From NCBI GenBank assembly GCA_900175165.2, contig FWWN02000187.1, forward strand, positions 1 through 18,868: a stretch of 18,868 nt of DNA, written 5' to 3'. Shown piece after piece: positions 1-10,221 of this stretch (position 1 is the first letter of the stretch; each line of letters begins with the position of its first letter). Source of the stretch: Rhizomucor pusillus. Taxonomy: Eukaryota > Mucoromycota > Mucoromycetes > Mucorales > Lichtheimiaceae. The position numbers were made by a program, and so were the translations under genes. The notes beneath the pieces were generated by a model. It worked only from the letters and a program-made list of their open reading frames with translations, did not search any database and was not told the DNA's origin.

Positions 1-7
1 AAAAAAA

Positions 8-36
8 ATGTTTCAGCTCCATTTACCATGAAACAT
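8..36. repeat. Terminal hairpin of the left arm
   Basis: An 8-bp inverted repeat (ATGTTTCA at 8-15, TGAAACAT at 29-36) with a 13-nt loop lies directly beside the A8 at the window edge. The right arm has the mirror copy at 18833-18861. Its position at the extreme end fits a terminal structural signal, but an 8-bp stem could be chance. Confidence 0.5.
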
Positions 37-852
37 GTATCCCTGGAAAATCATGAATCTTTATAAATGGATATTCTTGATTCCTCGACATCAATTAGCT
101 TTCTGGGAACCGTGTTCTCCAATGGACATTACCTTATTAGGAGTTTAGCGGGATCTGCATTCCATTGTTCCGCAACGACAGTTCTGCATAAACGCCGCAG
201 AACATGCTCAGACCAACATCGAAATGTGAACGATCAGGTGTGAGCCATACAGGGCAGCAAAAGCAAAAAGGTGTTTATAGCTTTTGAGGGAAAAACACAC
301 ATATCGCGCAAGTATCAGAGCAGGTCAGACTAGTCAGTAGCAGTAGTACATATGCATGATTACAGAGTTAACATGCACCCCTTGAGAAATGACACACATT
401 TGCTAAATGGCATGAGGCGAAAATCGTCATTTATTTCTGGAGCAGACCGCGTTCTGCTCGCCTGCTCCTCTTTCGCTCCATGCTCTGGTGTTCTCGCACA
501 GTCAAAGTGCAGATCGCAGGCACACATGTTAACCAAGGTAAATTCCACTCACAAAGGACTAGTCCCAAAGATTTTGACACTGATTTCAATACCAACATTT
601 CAAATTGCATTTGCGTCTTTGGGTTACCTGTGCCTGCCCAGGTCCCTCTGGGTGTAAGGCCACGGCGTGCTGTTGTCTTCTGTCCTCTTTCATCCTGTGC
701 TCTCTGTCCAGTTGTCCTCTCAAGAGCAGCAAGCTCCGGTGTTGTCAAAGGTACGTCAAAGCAGCAATACTGGCTGCCTTGAACTGGCAGCCCGTAGGTA
801 TGATCACCGCAAACTCAAATGGATCTGATGTCCCTATGCCCCTGCCCACGGC

Positions 853-1026
853 CACATCCTGCAATCTCTGGAACCCCACGTCAATGGAAAATGTTTTTCC
901 TACACATCACAAGTTTAATCCACATCAAGACGATTTGCACACACACATCACGATTTTGGAAGCATACAGCACTTTTCATACACATCCGCATTTTTGACGA
1001 CCACATCATTGCATTCATCATACATC
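853..1026 (+). repeat. Cluster of CACATC hexamers in left arm
   Basis: CACATC occurs at 853, 903, 921, 944, 981 and 1002, and ACATC at 1022, all on the same strand and with irregular spacing. The right arm holds the mirror set as GATGTG. Six copies of one hexamer in about 155 bp is far above chance, although the region is CA-rich. It could be a protein-binding array or simply degenerate low-complexity DNA. Confidence 0.55.
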
Positions 1027-1097
1027 ATCTTTCGCATCTGCGCAACAGACCAAGTTTTCCATATCACTTACGACTCTACACTGTGCCATAATTTTGA

Positions 1098-1152
1098 CCA
1101 CAAAAAGCAAAAAGAAAAAGAAAAAAAGAAAAGAAAACAAAAAAGAGAAGGA
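1098..1152 (+). repeat. Purine tract in left arm
   Basis: Almost pure A/G stretch (A-runs broken by G, with two C) on the plus strand, mirrored as a pyrimidine tract at 17717-17771. It is low-complexity DNA that I cannot assign a function. Identical run lengths in both arms support the arms being very recent or homogenised copies. Confidence 0.7.
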
Positions 1153-2289
1153 CTCCAACGCTATTCATACACGCGGGGCTTCCATGGGTTCCAAGATCGG
1201 TCACAGCAAGACGTAGATCACGGTGAAGTCTGAAATGCGCGGTGCCCTACTGGCGATCGCCCACCGGCTGTCGGTTCAAGCGGCTACACCTTGCATGACA
1301 GGCCTGACAGGCAGTACAGACGATACATTTCTGAAGCAAAAGTTATGTCGATGTTGACTTCCTCCGCAGGGCCGCCTGAGCATATCGGTAACTAAGATAA
1401 GTATCAACTACTACCCGCTCAGTGACTTGACATACTAAATTTATTACTTTAGAGCGACCAGATTGCCTCGCGCCAAAGCTGGAAAGTCCCAATGGCCTCC
1501 GGGCTGTTGGGCGCCTCCACAAAAAGTTGGCCTTTGGCAGTTGTCGTGGCCAGCTTCGGCACACAAGTCATTGGCTGTATCTTCCTGTGAAAGGTGGGGA
1601 TTGGCAAGGATGAATATAGATTCATTAAAGACGAAAATGCACCCACGCTGCTTTCAGCTTATTGTCCTCGTCCGATCCAAACGTGGGGGGGGGATGAAAA
1701 ACCCTGTATAGGCAATAGGGAAAAATGTAGAGGAAAGAGGTATGGTACAAGCGGAGAGAAAAAGGGCAAATAGGGTGGGGGAGGTGAAATCAAAGCTGTG
1801 GATTATGGTATGTAGGGCAAGTATCCATAATGCTATGAGCTTGTGGCGGAGGACAGGAGAGGTGGGGAAGTGCGCGGGTTCAACCGCATAATGAACTTTT
1901 TGCCGTGGTCTTCGGGTGGTGGCCGTGCAGCAGGGTCTTCTCGGCGGACACAGAGCCGATCAACTTCCTCGAGAATTTGGTACAGTATTGGCCATGTGTA
2001 CGTCCAATACTGCCGGAGGACTGGCAAATGTCGCCTCCTCGCGGTGGTCTCTGGATATATCGTTGACTATGTACGTTTGAATGTCAACGTGAACTAAACG
2101 ACAGTTTAGCTATGGAAAATGAGAGAATAGAACGAATAAAACATTGATATCGATGTAATGATAAATATCCTGTCTATGGCCTTCGTAAACTTTTGTTTGA
2201 CTTCATAATTATTTACGCTTGCGTAGTCTAGAAGAGACTTCGCTTCTTGCATTGCTTGAATGGTCACCACAATTCTATCATGTCCGCCT

Positions 2290-2683
2290 TAATATTCTTC
2301 ACCGGGAAAGGTGCCTACCTTTTTGACATTGCGCTCCCCCGAAGTCCCCCCATTAATGATTCATTGCTTGGAAATCGCGGGAGGAGACGGAATGAGGCGG
2401 TGTGACAAAGATTTCAAGATAAAGTGGCCTTAATGACAGATTTGCTTATGTAAATTCGGAACCGAACCAGTGAGATTGTTAGAAAAGAGCGGTATATTTT
2501 ATACCTATATACAGATATAGAATCAAAAAAAATAAATAAAAAGTAACAGAGATGAGATGCAAATGAATGAATGAATGAGTGATTGAATGCTTGGGTAGAT
2601 AGATGAAAAATGAATGAAAGAATGAAGGAATGAATGGATGAGTGATACTTGTAAGCCTAAATGATTGAATTGATATCAAAAGT
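2290..2683. other. Intergenic segment between left arm and arrestin gene
   Basis: No gene is visible here. The part nearest the arrestin stop codon (2684) should be its 3' untranslated region and terminator, including an imperfect tetranucleotide repeat. The part next to the arm has no recognisable feature. Confidence 0.6.
2561..2645 (+). repeat. Imperfect TGAA tetranucleotide microsatellite
   Basis: Tandem and near-tandem TGAA/TGAG/TGAT/TGGA units, clean at first and then diverging. It lies just downstream of the arrestin stop codon on the opposite strand, so it is probably within that gene's 3' untranslated region. Confidence 0.75.
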
Positions 2684-4123
2684 TTAAGCAGTTTCCGCAG
2701 TAGCAGGAGTCGGGTAAATAGGGACAGCTGGCAACTGGGCCAAGGTTTCAAAGTATGAAGGAGGAGTTTCATTGACGTTGTACGCCGGCGGCGTTGGCAT
2801 ATCGCCCTCCCACACGTGTTCGCGGGAAGTGACCAAGATTGGAATCTCGAGTGAGCATAGCGACAAGTGAGTCATTGGTTTCGGCGACGATGCGCTGATA
2901 GAGGATCGACGAGACGAAGCACGGGAAGAAGCGGCACTTTCTGCGCGAGAAGTTGCCTTGCTGTCATCGTTGTGATGTTTACGGCACATAGAGAAGAAGG
3001 ACGAAATAGAGGAAGAAGATGAGGATCGTACAAGCGGAGGTGGGCTGCTGGGACGCGATGCTGGAGGCGTCGGCAGCTGTGCCAGGGCATCGTGAAGTTT
3101 TTGGATATCCAGAGCATCTTCCTGTTTTGTTTCCACCATTATGTTGACAACGATGGCGTGCGATACACGAAGTAGACGTGATTCAGTGTCGGCGTTCACA
3201 CGTGGGCACAACCGAAAAATGGCATTGTAGTTGTGTTCCAAGTGCGGATTATATTCGGAACCTTGCGACGGATAAAATGTACTCCATCCAAGTGGAAACA
3301 GATCTTCAGTTTTTCTACAGAAAGGTTAAAGCCCTCAGTACATTGTCTTGTGTATTAAACTGTGAGAAAAAAAAACTTACCCGCAGGCCTGACATGTCAA
3401 AGATCTCTCACCGGTAGTTCGGTACTGGACGGTTTCACGAAGCGCACACGTTACCGAACGCACAGATTGGAATTCAGGTCGACCCAGCAACACGCTGAGA
3501 TCAAGTCGGACAAGACCGCCTTCGCGATAAGCCATCGCTGGCGCAGTAGCGCTATATTTGATCTGTTCAGCCTTGTTTTCGCCGTGTACGGTATCGGTGA
3601 TATCGGAAAGCGAGGTAAGATCGCTCATGACTGATCGTCTCAAGATGATATCTCGGGTGGCATGCACGTCGCTCGAGAACAGTGATGGGCGATACAAGTT
3701 GGCAAAGAGTCTGTATCGGATGCTGCCGTACTTGCCTTTGAAGCTGGCAGGCAGAGTCGAGGGAAGGTCGAATTCGAAGTCGAATACATGTTCGCCAGCA
3801 GGCAATGTGTGAATGCGGCCATCGTCGTCTTCTTCGATAAAGTCAATGGTCTTGGAATATATCATACGGATTTCATTGAATTCCGGTGAAGACATCGAAA
3901 TGGGCCCGTGGCCGCGAAGGCTCACTTTGCTTCTGCCCTCGAAACGGATCATAAGTCGTCTCAGTTTGACAGGTCGCTGTGCATGTACATGGCATGTGCC
4001 TTTCAGGACACATCCCTCGGCCTCGTCGTCGGCGAATCCACGCATGATACCGGTAAAGTAAGGATCAATGCGTAGTTCAATGTACACGTCGTCCTTGCTG
4101 TGAGTGCTCTTTGGCATATGCAA
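2684..4123 (-). CDS. Alpha-arrestin with two PPxY motifs
   Basis: Two exons (4123-3381 and 3314-2684) joined across a 66-nt intron (GTAAG donor, CTGTAG acceptor) give 457 aa. The join restores a continuous arrestin C-domain reading. Residues about 10-165 form the arrestin N-domain, with the family-typical GEHVFDFEFDLPSTLPASF followed by GKYGSIRYRL. The C-domain spans roughly 205-420 and holds a long Ser-rich insertion. PPAY (423-426) and PPSY (432-435) lie near the C-terminus. Known for the family: such proteins recruit Nedd4/Rsp5-type ubiquitin ligases to plasma-membrane transporters and trigger their endocytosis. Inferred: the same role here; the cargo is unknown. A TATATAAA box lies about 75 nt upstream of the ATG. 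The Ku70 stop codon is 219 bp upstream, in the same orientation. Confidence 0.9.
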
Positions 4124-4195
4124 CGTTGTTGATTGAAGACGGGAAAAAATAACGGAAAAAGTGCTAGTGATTTGGTAAGCAGCGATCTGCGATTC

Positions 4196-4203
4196 TTTAT
4201 ATA
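4196..4203 (-). promoter_or_regulatory. TATA box of the arrestin gene
   Basis: TATATAAA on the minus strand, 73-80 nt upstream of the arrestin ATG. The same octamer occurs at a similar distance before Ku70, which supports both being core promoter elements. Confidence 0.5.
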
Positions 4204-4342
4204 CTCTGCAGGACTAAAAAAAAAAATTGTATTAAAATTCCGCTCGGATCATGTCGGTTCAAGCAATGGCTTCTGCCGAAAGGGAAAATATTTTATCGTA
4301 GTCGTAAAAAATCAACGTTAAAATAGACCCCCCTTTTTTTAA

Positions 4343-7159
4343 CTATCTCAGCTTTCTTTCCATCACTCGAGAGACTTGCTCGATAACATCCGCCTTGGGA
4401 CCCTTTGCTGTAACGCCATGCCCCTGCAGCCATGTTTTCATTTGCCCAACCGTACACTGTAATCGATTAGATAAGAACCAACACTGAATCGCCAAGCGGC
4501 CAAACATACCCTGTTTAATGTGCCATCGCGATAACATTCTTCCACCGACTTGTCTTGTCTCGAACGTTTAGAGTGTCCACCATCGCCACTGTCGGACTGT
4601 TCGTGTTGCATGATAACAACATGTCAGTTATCTGCTAATCTTGTGTTACCCGAAAAGGGTCCTGTTGTTCTTACTGTGCGCTTATATCCTGACTGTGTCA
4701 CCGCTTCTTCCTCGGGTGATGGTAAAATCTCCTTTAGAGCTTGTATAGTATGGCCTAGGCGCTGTCGTAGCTGTATTAATTTTTGAAAAAAAATTCACGT
4801 CGGCTATACCACTTACATCCTTTATCTGTTTATTTCTCGGCATCGTCTTGTCTTCGACAGGTGGCGGCTCTTCGGTCTGGTCCAGGGCCAGCGATTGCAA
4901 CGTCGCATAATGCAGTTGCAGCGCTGCAGGAATACACCAAAACATTCTTGTTTAAGTCGTACTTGCAGATATGTGTGTCATTTGATCACTCACATGGATT
5001 TTCATACGCTGCTGGTTTGTAGCCACTCTTGATGGTGATCGACCTTATCATGTTTTCGAAAATATTAACTTGCTCGGGTGTTGCTGCATGGCACGTGTTA
5101 GCTCGTCTGGAGGAAAAAGGCAACAATTCCTGCACACGTTACCTTTCGGCGTAGATAATATTGGTATCTTGCGATAATCATCAGCGTATGGAATCGGAAT
5201 GAGATGGAAACCAGGCGGACGTTCTTGCGCGCCGTTGTGATCGACAACTTCTGGCTGTAACACCGCATACACGCACTAAGTTATCACTTGCTAACTTTAT
5301 GCAAGAGCCGAGAACGTTACCTGCGGATAGATTGCGACTATCTGAGGAAGTGCATTAGTTCTCCGTATGAATGCGCCGTAACCAATTCGGTCTTTCTGCA
5401 ACATCGCCGTTAGGAGAGCAGAAAATGTACGAGTGCTGCCTTCGAAATTCTACAATATCCTAATCAATTTACCATTATTCATTAATAGCAATCACTGGAA
5501 ACTTACAGATTCGTCGGGGTAAATGAAGTAAGCATGGTCCAGATTGTAGTAGGGCTTCAAGCTTGAGCGATCTCGGACTCCCAATAACGTAAGGCCTTGA
5601 GAGAGTGATTTTTTTTAGAAACTACCTATGATAGCTAATAATAATCACGATATCTTACCAGGTTCGCCGACTGTCTGCAATTTCTTGATTTCTTCAGTGG
5701 TAAACACCACCTGTTCTCCTCCGAATGTCCATGCCCGATGGATATCTGTTGGCAACAGCATTTCTCCTGATTCCTATGACAATACAAGTCAATGTTGGCA
5801 TTCATCATAAATACACAATGGCAAGCTGCTTGCACTTACTGCATCCTTTGTTATGACTTCCACTTTGACCTCTTCAACTTGTTGTCCAGAAGTAGTGACG
5901 TATTTGTACTGGCCCTTTTTCTGCTCAGTGATAAGGTTGTATCTTTAGAAGCAGCCATTAGCTAAAAATGACATCCTCCACAGTTATGTTTACATGTAAA
6001 ACATTTACCCTCGGATACCTATTTCAATATCATCCGCAATCCGCATCGTTATCCTGAAAGCCGACCTTTTCTTTTGTTCCTTTCGTCGCACTTGCACAAG
6101 TAGCTCATCCAAATCGTTAGATTCTCCTTTGCGAGATTTGGCATCAAGATATCTATCATCGTCGTATCTGTTTTCCAAGTTGTCTTCCAGCGAAATGATT
6201 TGCTATATATATATTTAGTAAATGGTTGTTTACAAGTCAGATTTAGGTATGCGTAAACAGATTTACCTGATAGAAATGTTGATTATCAAACAAGTGATCG
6301 CCTACATTCAGCCCAAACAGTTCAATTCGGATGCCGGTTTCCCAAAGATCCTGGAGGAGAGAAAGATAAATGTCTCATTGCTACCATCAACGCATCTGGA
6401 ACCATTTCCTGAACACACCTTGGCACGCTGCAAAGCAGTGTTGCGGAGGCCTTGATTCTTAGCGTGAGGAATGTCCTCGTTGGTAATAAGGAAGATTCTT
6501 CGAGTTCCTTTAGCTGAAATTGTGGCAAAAAGATCTGTGCATGTCCAGAATACGTTGCCGAATGGGAATTCGTCGTTTGTGCTTCCAAATTCTTCACGCG
6601 GATCCGATGTACCATCTTTTGAAATCGGGATAGAGTCGTCAATAATAAATATGCACCAGAGACGATCGCAAGGTGATCACCTACTGGATCCGAAGCTCTG
6701 TGCTTGCTTGATCTTTTGAGTGTCAGGTACGTCGATATCTTGCAAGACATAAATGTTATCGTGATTCGCAACATTTTTCTTTTTAGTCTATGTGGGGTAT
6801 TATAAGCTTCGCTGCTGCGCATGGAAACGTTTTAGTTTCTTCACTTACTGTGCCGTACAGCAGCACACCCACTTGATCGCTGGCGCTGCTAAACACTTTA
6901 TTCAAGAGCACTGAAGCCACGCAGTCAAAGGCAACCCTGACTGGGATTTTGCCGTCTTCGTCAGGCTGGTACATTGCAGGCTGGCAATCGATCACGAACA
7001 GAATGGTGTCCTTGCTCGTGTACGATGTCTACACCGCGTATCTAGCTATATAAAGCGTGTTGTCATCACTAATGTCCGATCTACCTCTGTCTCGTCAGTC
7101 AAGGGAACATCTTCCTCGTCATCATCGTCGTAATTTATGGTGTCATAAGTCTTGGACAT
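4343..7159 (-). CDS. KU70: Ku70, DNA end-binding subunit of non-homologous end joining
   Basis: Sixteen exons give 624 aa: 7159-7085, 7028-6849, 6787-6685, 6615-6419, 6350-6267, 6202-6009, 5942-5840, 5773-5659, 5595-5507, 5449-5321, 5254-5143, 5083-4994, 4923-4817, 4770-4675, 4596-4510, 4456-4343. All joins are GT-AG and in frame; introns are 46-78 nt. After an acidic N-terminus, residues about 26-210 form the vWA domain (KDTILFVIDCQPA; FLITNEDIPHA). About 250-440 is the Ku core barrel (GEMLLPTDI; GYGAFIRRTNALPQIVAIYP). A C-terminal arm follows (ATPEQVNIFENMI; LQLHYATLQSLALDQTE), then a SAP DNA-binding domain at about 579-622. Length fits the family (human 609 aa). Known role: with Ku80 it binds DNA ends, directs NHEJ and acts at telomeres. 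The least certain join is intron 3 (6616-6684). Nothing suggests decay. Confidence 0.93.
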
Positions 7160-7600
7160 TTTCTTTAATTGAAAAGAAGCGCTCCAATTTGCATGAAAAT
7201 TACAGCCTCTTCTATGCCGCATCACTTTCAAAGCAGAAACAGACGATTTATATATGTATATGTAAACTACTTCATTGACCAATGATTGTTGATATTGTGA
7301 TCTGTGTTGGATGTATACTATTTATATGTAACAGATAAAACTATGCTGTCAAAATTGTACTCACTTGTGTTAAAACAACAAAGCTGTTGGAACAAAAGAA
7401 TGCCAATTGATGCATTCACAGGGCAGAGTATAGCACGATGAAAGGAATGGCTGTCTGTTGAACAAAGGGTATCCATAGAAAGCAACGAATGAATCGAGGG
7501 TATAACCGCAAAAGAGGGCACAGAGAGAGACATCCCAGCTCTTTGGGAGTGAGGTATCAATCAAGGCAAAAAATAAGAATAACAATTGTAAATGACGATG
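7160..7600. other. Ku70 upstream region and 3' flank of the small PPxY gene
   Basis: No convincing gene. It should hold the Ku70 5' untranslated region and promoter and the 3' end of the 81-aa gene. An in-frame ATG at 7282 would extend Ku70 by 41 residues, but that extension is not Ku-like and spans the TATA-like sequence. Short open frames on both strands here show no family features. Confidence 0.5.
7247..7254 (-). promoter_or_regulatory. Candidate TATA box of Ku70
   Basis: TATATAAA on the minus strand, about 90 nt upstream of the Ku70 ATG. The surrounding AT-rich tract weakens the call, but the same octamer and spacing occur at the arrestin gene. Confidence 0.4.
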
Positions 7601-7846
7601 TCAGTCTGGATCGAACCAAGGATGATCGCCCGGTGTGGGTGGATTTTGCATCTGCCAAAGCAGAAGCATGACAATGACCGACACCGATGCAGCTACAAGG
7701 ATAGCAACAAGACATTCCTGCAAGAATTGACACGGCTGCCTGCGTTGCAAAGGCTGCTGATGCGACTCGGGGATTGGCACTGCAATGGCGTCATACGAAG
7801 GTGGATCTTTCAAGTGAGCGAGAGCACGAGCGGCGCCGTCTGTCAT
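7601..7846 (-). CDS. Small single-pass membrane protein with PPxY motif
   Basis: An unspliced frame of 81 aa. The start is supported by a good context (CCACC before ATG) and a stop-bounded frame. A PPSY motif lies at residues 15-18, followed by a polar Gln/Arg-rich stretch and one strongly hydrophobic segment at about 45-65 (CLVAILVAASVSVIVMLLLW), then a short proline-rich, acidic tail. Known: PPxY sequences bind WW domains of Nedd4/Rsp5-type ligases, and small membrane proteins with PY motifs can act as adaptors for such ligases. Inferred: a similar adaptor role, probably with the N-terminus cytosolic. I recognise no named family. It is divergently oriented to the secreted-protein gene with 191 bp between start codons. 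Splicing to further exons cannot be excluded. Confidence 0.6.
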   Translation of the reverse strand: MTDGAARALAHLKDPPSYDAIAVPIPESHQQPLQRRQPCQFLQECLVAILVAASVSVIVMLLLWQMQNPPTPGDHPWFDPD

Positions 7847-8037
7847 GGTGGGAGTCGTTTGAAAAGGGCAGGAAAGAAAATGAAGTGAATTTTGGGGGGT
7901 TCGGTCCGCGGCGCGAATAGGAATGATGGGATACGTGTAGTCTGCCTGCCTCGTCTCTATTCAAATATCGATGGTTTTCTGCCTTTGGTTTTCTTTAATC
8001 TCTTTCCCTCTTCTTCCTCTTATTTATTTCATCTGAA
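7847..8037. promoter_or_regulatory. Divergent promoter region between small PPxY gene and secreted-protein gene
   Basis: 191 bp separate two outward-facing start codons. The side next to the plus-strand gene is a pyrimidine-rich leader (CT-rich from about 7985 to 8030), typical of fungal transcription starts. No clear TATA box is visible for either gene. Shared regulation is possible but not shown. Confidence 0.45.
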
Positions 8038-10221
8038 ATGAGGTTGTTTCTACTCGTCGCGTCAGCGCTTGTAGGGGCTGCTGCCGCTGCTTCATCTTCT
8101 GCTTCTGTTTCTGCTAGCGCTAGAGCTAGTGCTAGTGTTAGCGCAATTAAAAACAAGGCAACACCAGCTTGCGCTGCAGAAAAGCTCAAGCCTTTCCAGG
8201 TGGCCCCTGCAGACTACACACGCACACTTCAAGATCTTATCGATGAAGCCAGCCGCAGTGGGTGCGTATCTAACAATTGGGCTCCTTTCCTTATTGTATC
8301 TTGAGCTCACCATCTTCTCCTCTTGGATCCAACAGCGAGCCTGTCGTCAAATTATCAGCTGGTATGGTTATGGATACTCTATATATTTGTTTTGGAGTTG
8401 CAAACCTAACAATTACGTACATTGCAGGACAATTCAAGTTATCGACAGACCAACCGATCATCCTTAGGCCCGGCGTCTCGTTGCATGGCAACAGAGTTCA
8501 CGATGCGCCTACAATCCTTGTTGGCGGCAAAGGCAATGAAACCGCGACTATATCAGGTGAGATCAGACTACTGTTCTCAATAAACTAGCTGTTCTAATCT
8601 ATATCATTGACCAGTGCCTGCGGAGAACATTGGATGGTCAATTAGCGATATTGTCTTTGACAATGTCAATATTCGAGTCGCTCCACACAACAACGGCGAT
8701 GAGACAAGCGTCCTAGGAAACCTTTTTATTAACGGCGGACGTGGATCCGTCATGGCAGAATCCGGCGAGAATCTATTTATTGGTAAAAAAAAGGAGACCC
8801 TTTAGCCTACACTGAACGATGTTAGATTGCTAAAGTATATCGGACGATTCAGATGGAAACGTCTTCTTGAGAGATTTCGAGCACGCAAGCAAGGAGCAGC
8901 GTCCTTCGTACAACACTACAAGTATGGCACCAGAGATGAAGCAAGAGTAAGCACAGATACTCATCCAGATACATAGACACCGGCGTTCTTTTCCAGACGC
9001 AAAAGAGCAGTGTGATTTCCAACAATATCTTTGGGTAAGATATCGAGCAAATGGATTAATTAACAATGAAAAGTACAGACACCTAACCAAACGATTACAA
9101 ACAAAATATCACATGTTCAGTATGGATCTTCGTAAAGTGGATGATGTTATCCCACACGTTGCACCGCAATTGCAAAGAGTGCTCAATAACGTAAAGTTCC
9201 TCCAAAATTGCCTGGGTAAGCAGCTGGATGATCAGCAAGGTTTCCTGGCATCAGGAGTTCAGTTGTATTCTACCAATGATATTACTATTAAGGAAAACAT
9301 CATGGTATGATAATTGACGGTTGCAGATATACAAAATCTCTAACAACCGCATTGTAGAACGGCACTCTGCCTGACAATGTCCGTTTCTCACAAGATCACG
9401 CTGTAAGCATCGTCGGTGGTAACCAGACCTACATTTATCAAAACTTCTTTGCTGGTTGGGAGCTTGCTGACTTCGGTGGTGCAACCCGATTTACATCTGC
9501 TGTGAGTATTCGGAAGTCGTTCCTCAAGAAAGCAGGAGTCTAAACTAACTGCGGTTACTGCTAGGTGGATGGCTATGTGATCTCAAACTACCTCGCCCAC
9601 GATGCTGTAATGATGTACGCTGCCACGCACGCTGACTTTATGCAAGTCAGCAACATGGTTGTCTACAATAACTTCTTTTACCGTTTCTTGGGCCCTAACG
9701 TGGCTCCTCCTGAGAAGGATTTGGATGGATGGCTCTACGAAGGAGTTACGTTCTTTGACTTTTACACCGCAAGACTCAATTACACTATCATGCCACCGAT
9801 CTGGAACAGCAGTGTGCCTATCTCTCCGTGGGGATGGCATATCGTGATTTCCTCAAACAAGTTTGCCGCGCATGAGGACACAGACCCTAACGTTATCAGC
9901 TTGGGCAACCTGGATCCCAACGAAGCTTACATTGACAAACGAAACTGCTACGTTACAGACCCGCTCATCGACGGTGTTGACGAGGATCACGTTGTGCCTT
10001 TACTCTGGAGACAAAGTTACGAGCCAGGTGTTTACACCAGGCACGGTGGTAGAATACCAAAGAAATACGACTTTTACACCCGCGACGAGCTCATTGGAAA
10101 CGTTCCTGCCCACCTCCGAAACCTTCCAATTCCTTCATTCTGGAAGGCGTTCACTCTTCGCAATGAAACTGTACCCATGATGGATCCAAGTACACCCTGC
10201 AGAGGTCAAATCGAATTATAA
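8038..10221 (+). CDS. Secreted beta-helix-like protein of unknown function
   Basis: Nine exons: 8038-8261, 8336-8361 (only 26 nt), 8428-8556, 8615-8782, 8853-8921, 8977-9034, 9121-9304, 9358-9501, 9565-10221, giving 552 aa. Exon 7 could instead start at 9079, which also stays in frame and adds 14 residues. A signal peptide (MRLFLLVASALVGAAAA) is followed by an Ala/Ser-rich linker. The body carries recurring short strands with Asn/Gly turns (ISDIVFDNVNIRV, SSVISNNIF, QTYIYQNFFAGW, QVSNMVVYNNFF), as in right-handed parallel beta-helix, pectate-lyase-like folds. There are several N-glycosylation sequons (NET, NTT, NGT, NQT, NYT, NSS). Known: this fold binds or cleaves polysaccharides. I see no diagnostic catalytic set, so activity is unassigned. 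It converges on the muniscin gene with 60 bp between stop codons. Confidence 0.8.

Larger units (their letters stand above)
1..2289 (+). repeat. Left arm of 2,289-bp perfect inverted repeat
   Basis: This arm is the reverse complement of 16580-18868. I compared both ends base by base, and every open frame of 60 codons or more between 352 and 2097 reappears at the mirrored position with an identical translation, homopolymers included (a G9 run near 1685, A-rich runs at 1098-1152). Identity stops at 2289: base 2290 differs, six bases then match, and similarity is lost. The arm contains a terminal hairpin, a CACATC cluster, a purine tract and coding-like but interrupted frames on its minus strand. 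I recognise no tRNA, rRNA or transposase. Perfect identity implies a very recent duplication, active homogenisation, or an assembly artefact. Confidence 0.97.

Noticed and set aside
1260..1300. tRNA-like T-loop (GGTTCAAGC) in the arm
   Set aside because: The flanking bases do not form the required 5-bp stem, and no acceptor or anticodon arm can be drawn.
352..2097. The mirrored plus-strand open frames of the left arm (for example 352-657, 605-997, 1463-1711, 1843-2097) as genes
   Set aside because: They overlap in several frames, have biased low-complexity composition and show no family features. Their duplication in the right arm only reflects the inverted repeat.
5048..5272. Unspliced 74-codon frame reading through Ku70 intron 11, or a 36-nt intron there
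   Set aside because: The conserved continuation (ATPEQVNIFENMI) needs the 59-nt intron 5084-5142, which has a CTAAC branch site; both other readings end in a premature stop.
6322..6822. 166-codon open frame on the minus strand
   Set aside because: It is an out-of-frame reading across Ku70 exons 3-5 and their introns; the spliced Ku70 frame explains the region.
8922..8976. A 22-nt intron near 8947 in the secreted-protein gene
   Set aside because: It is too short to splice. A donor at 8922 and acceptor at 8976 give a normal 55-nt intron and restore the frame.
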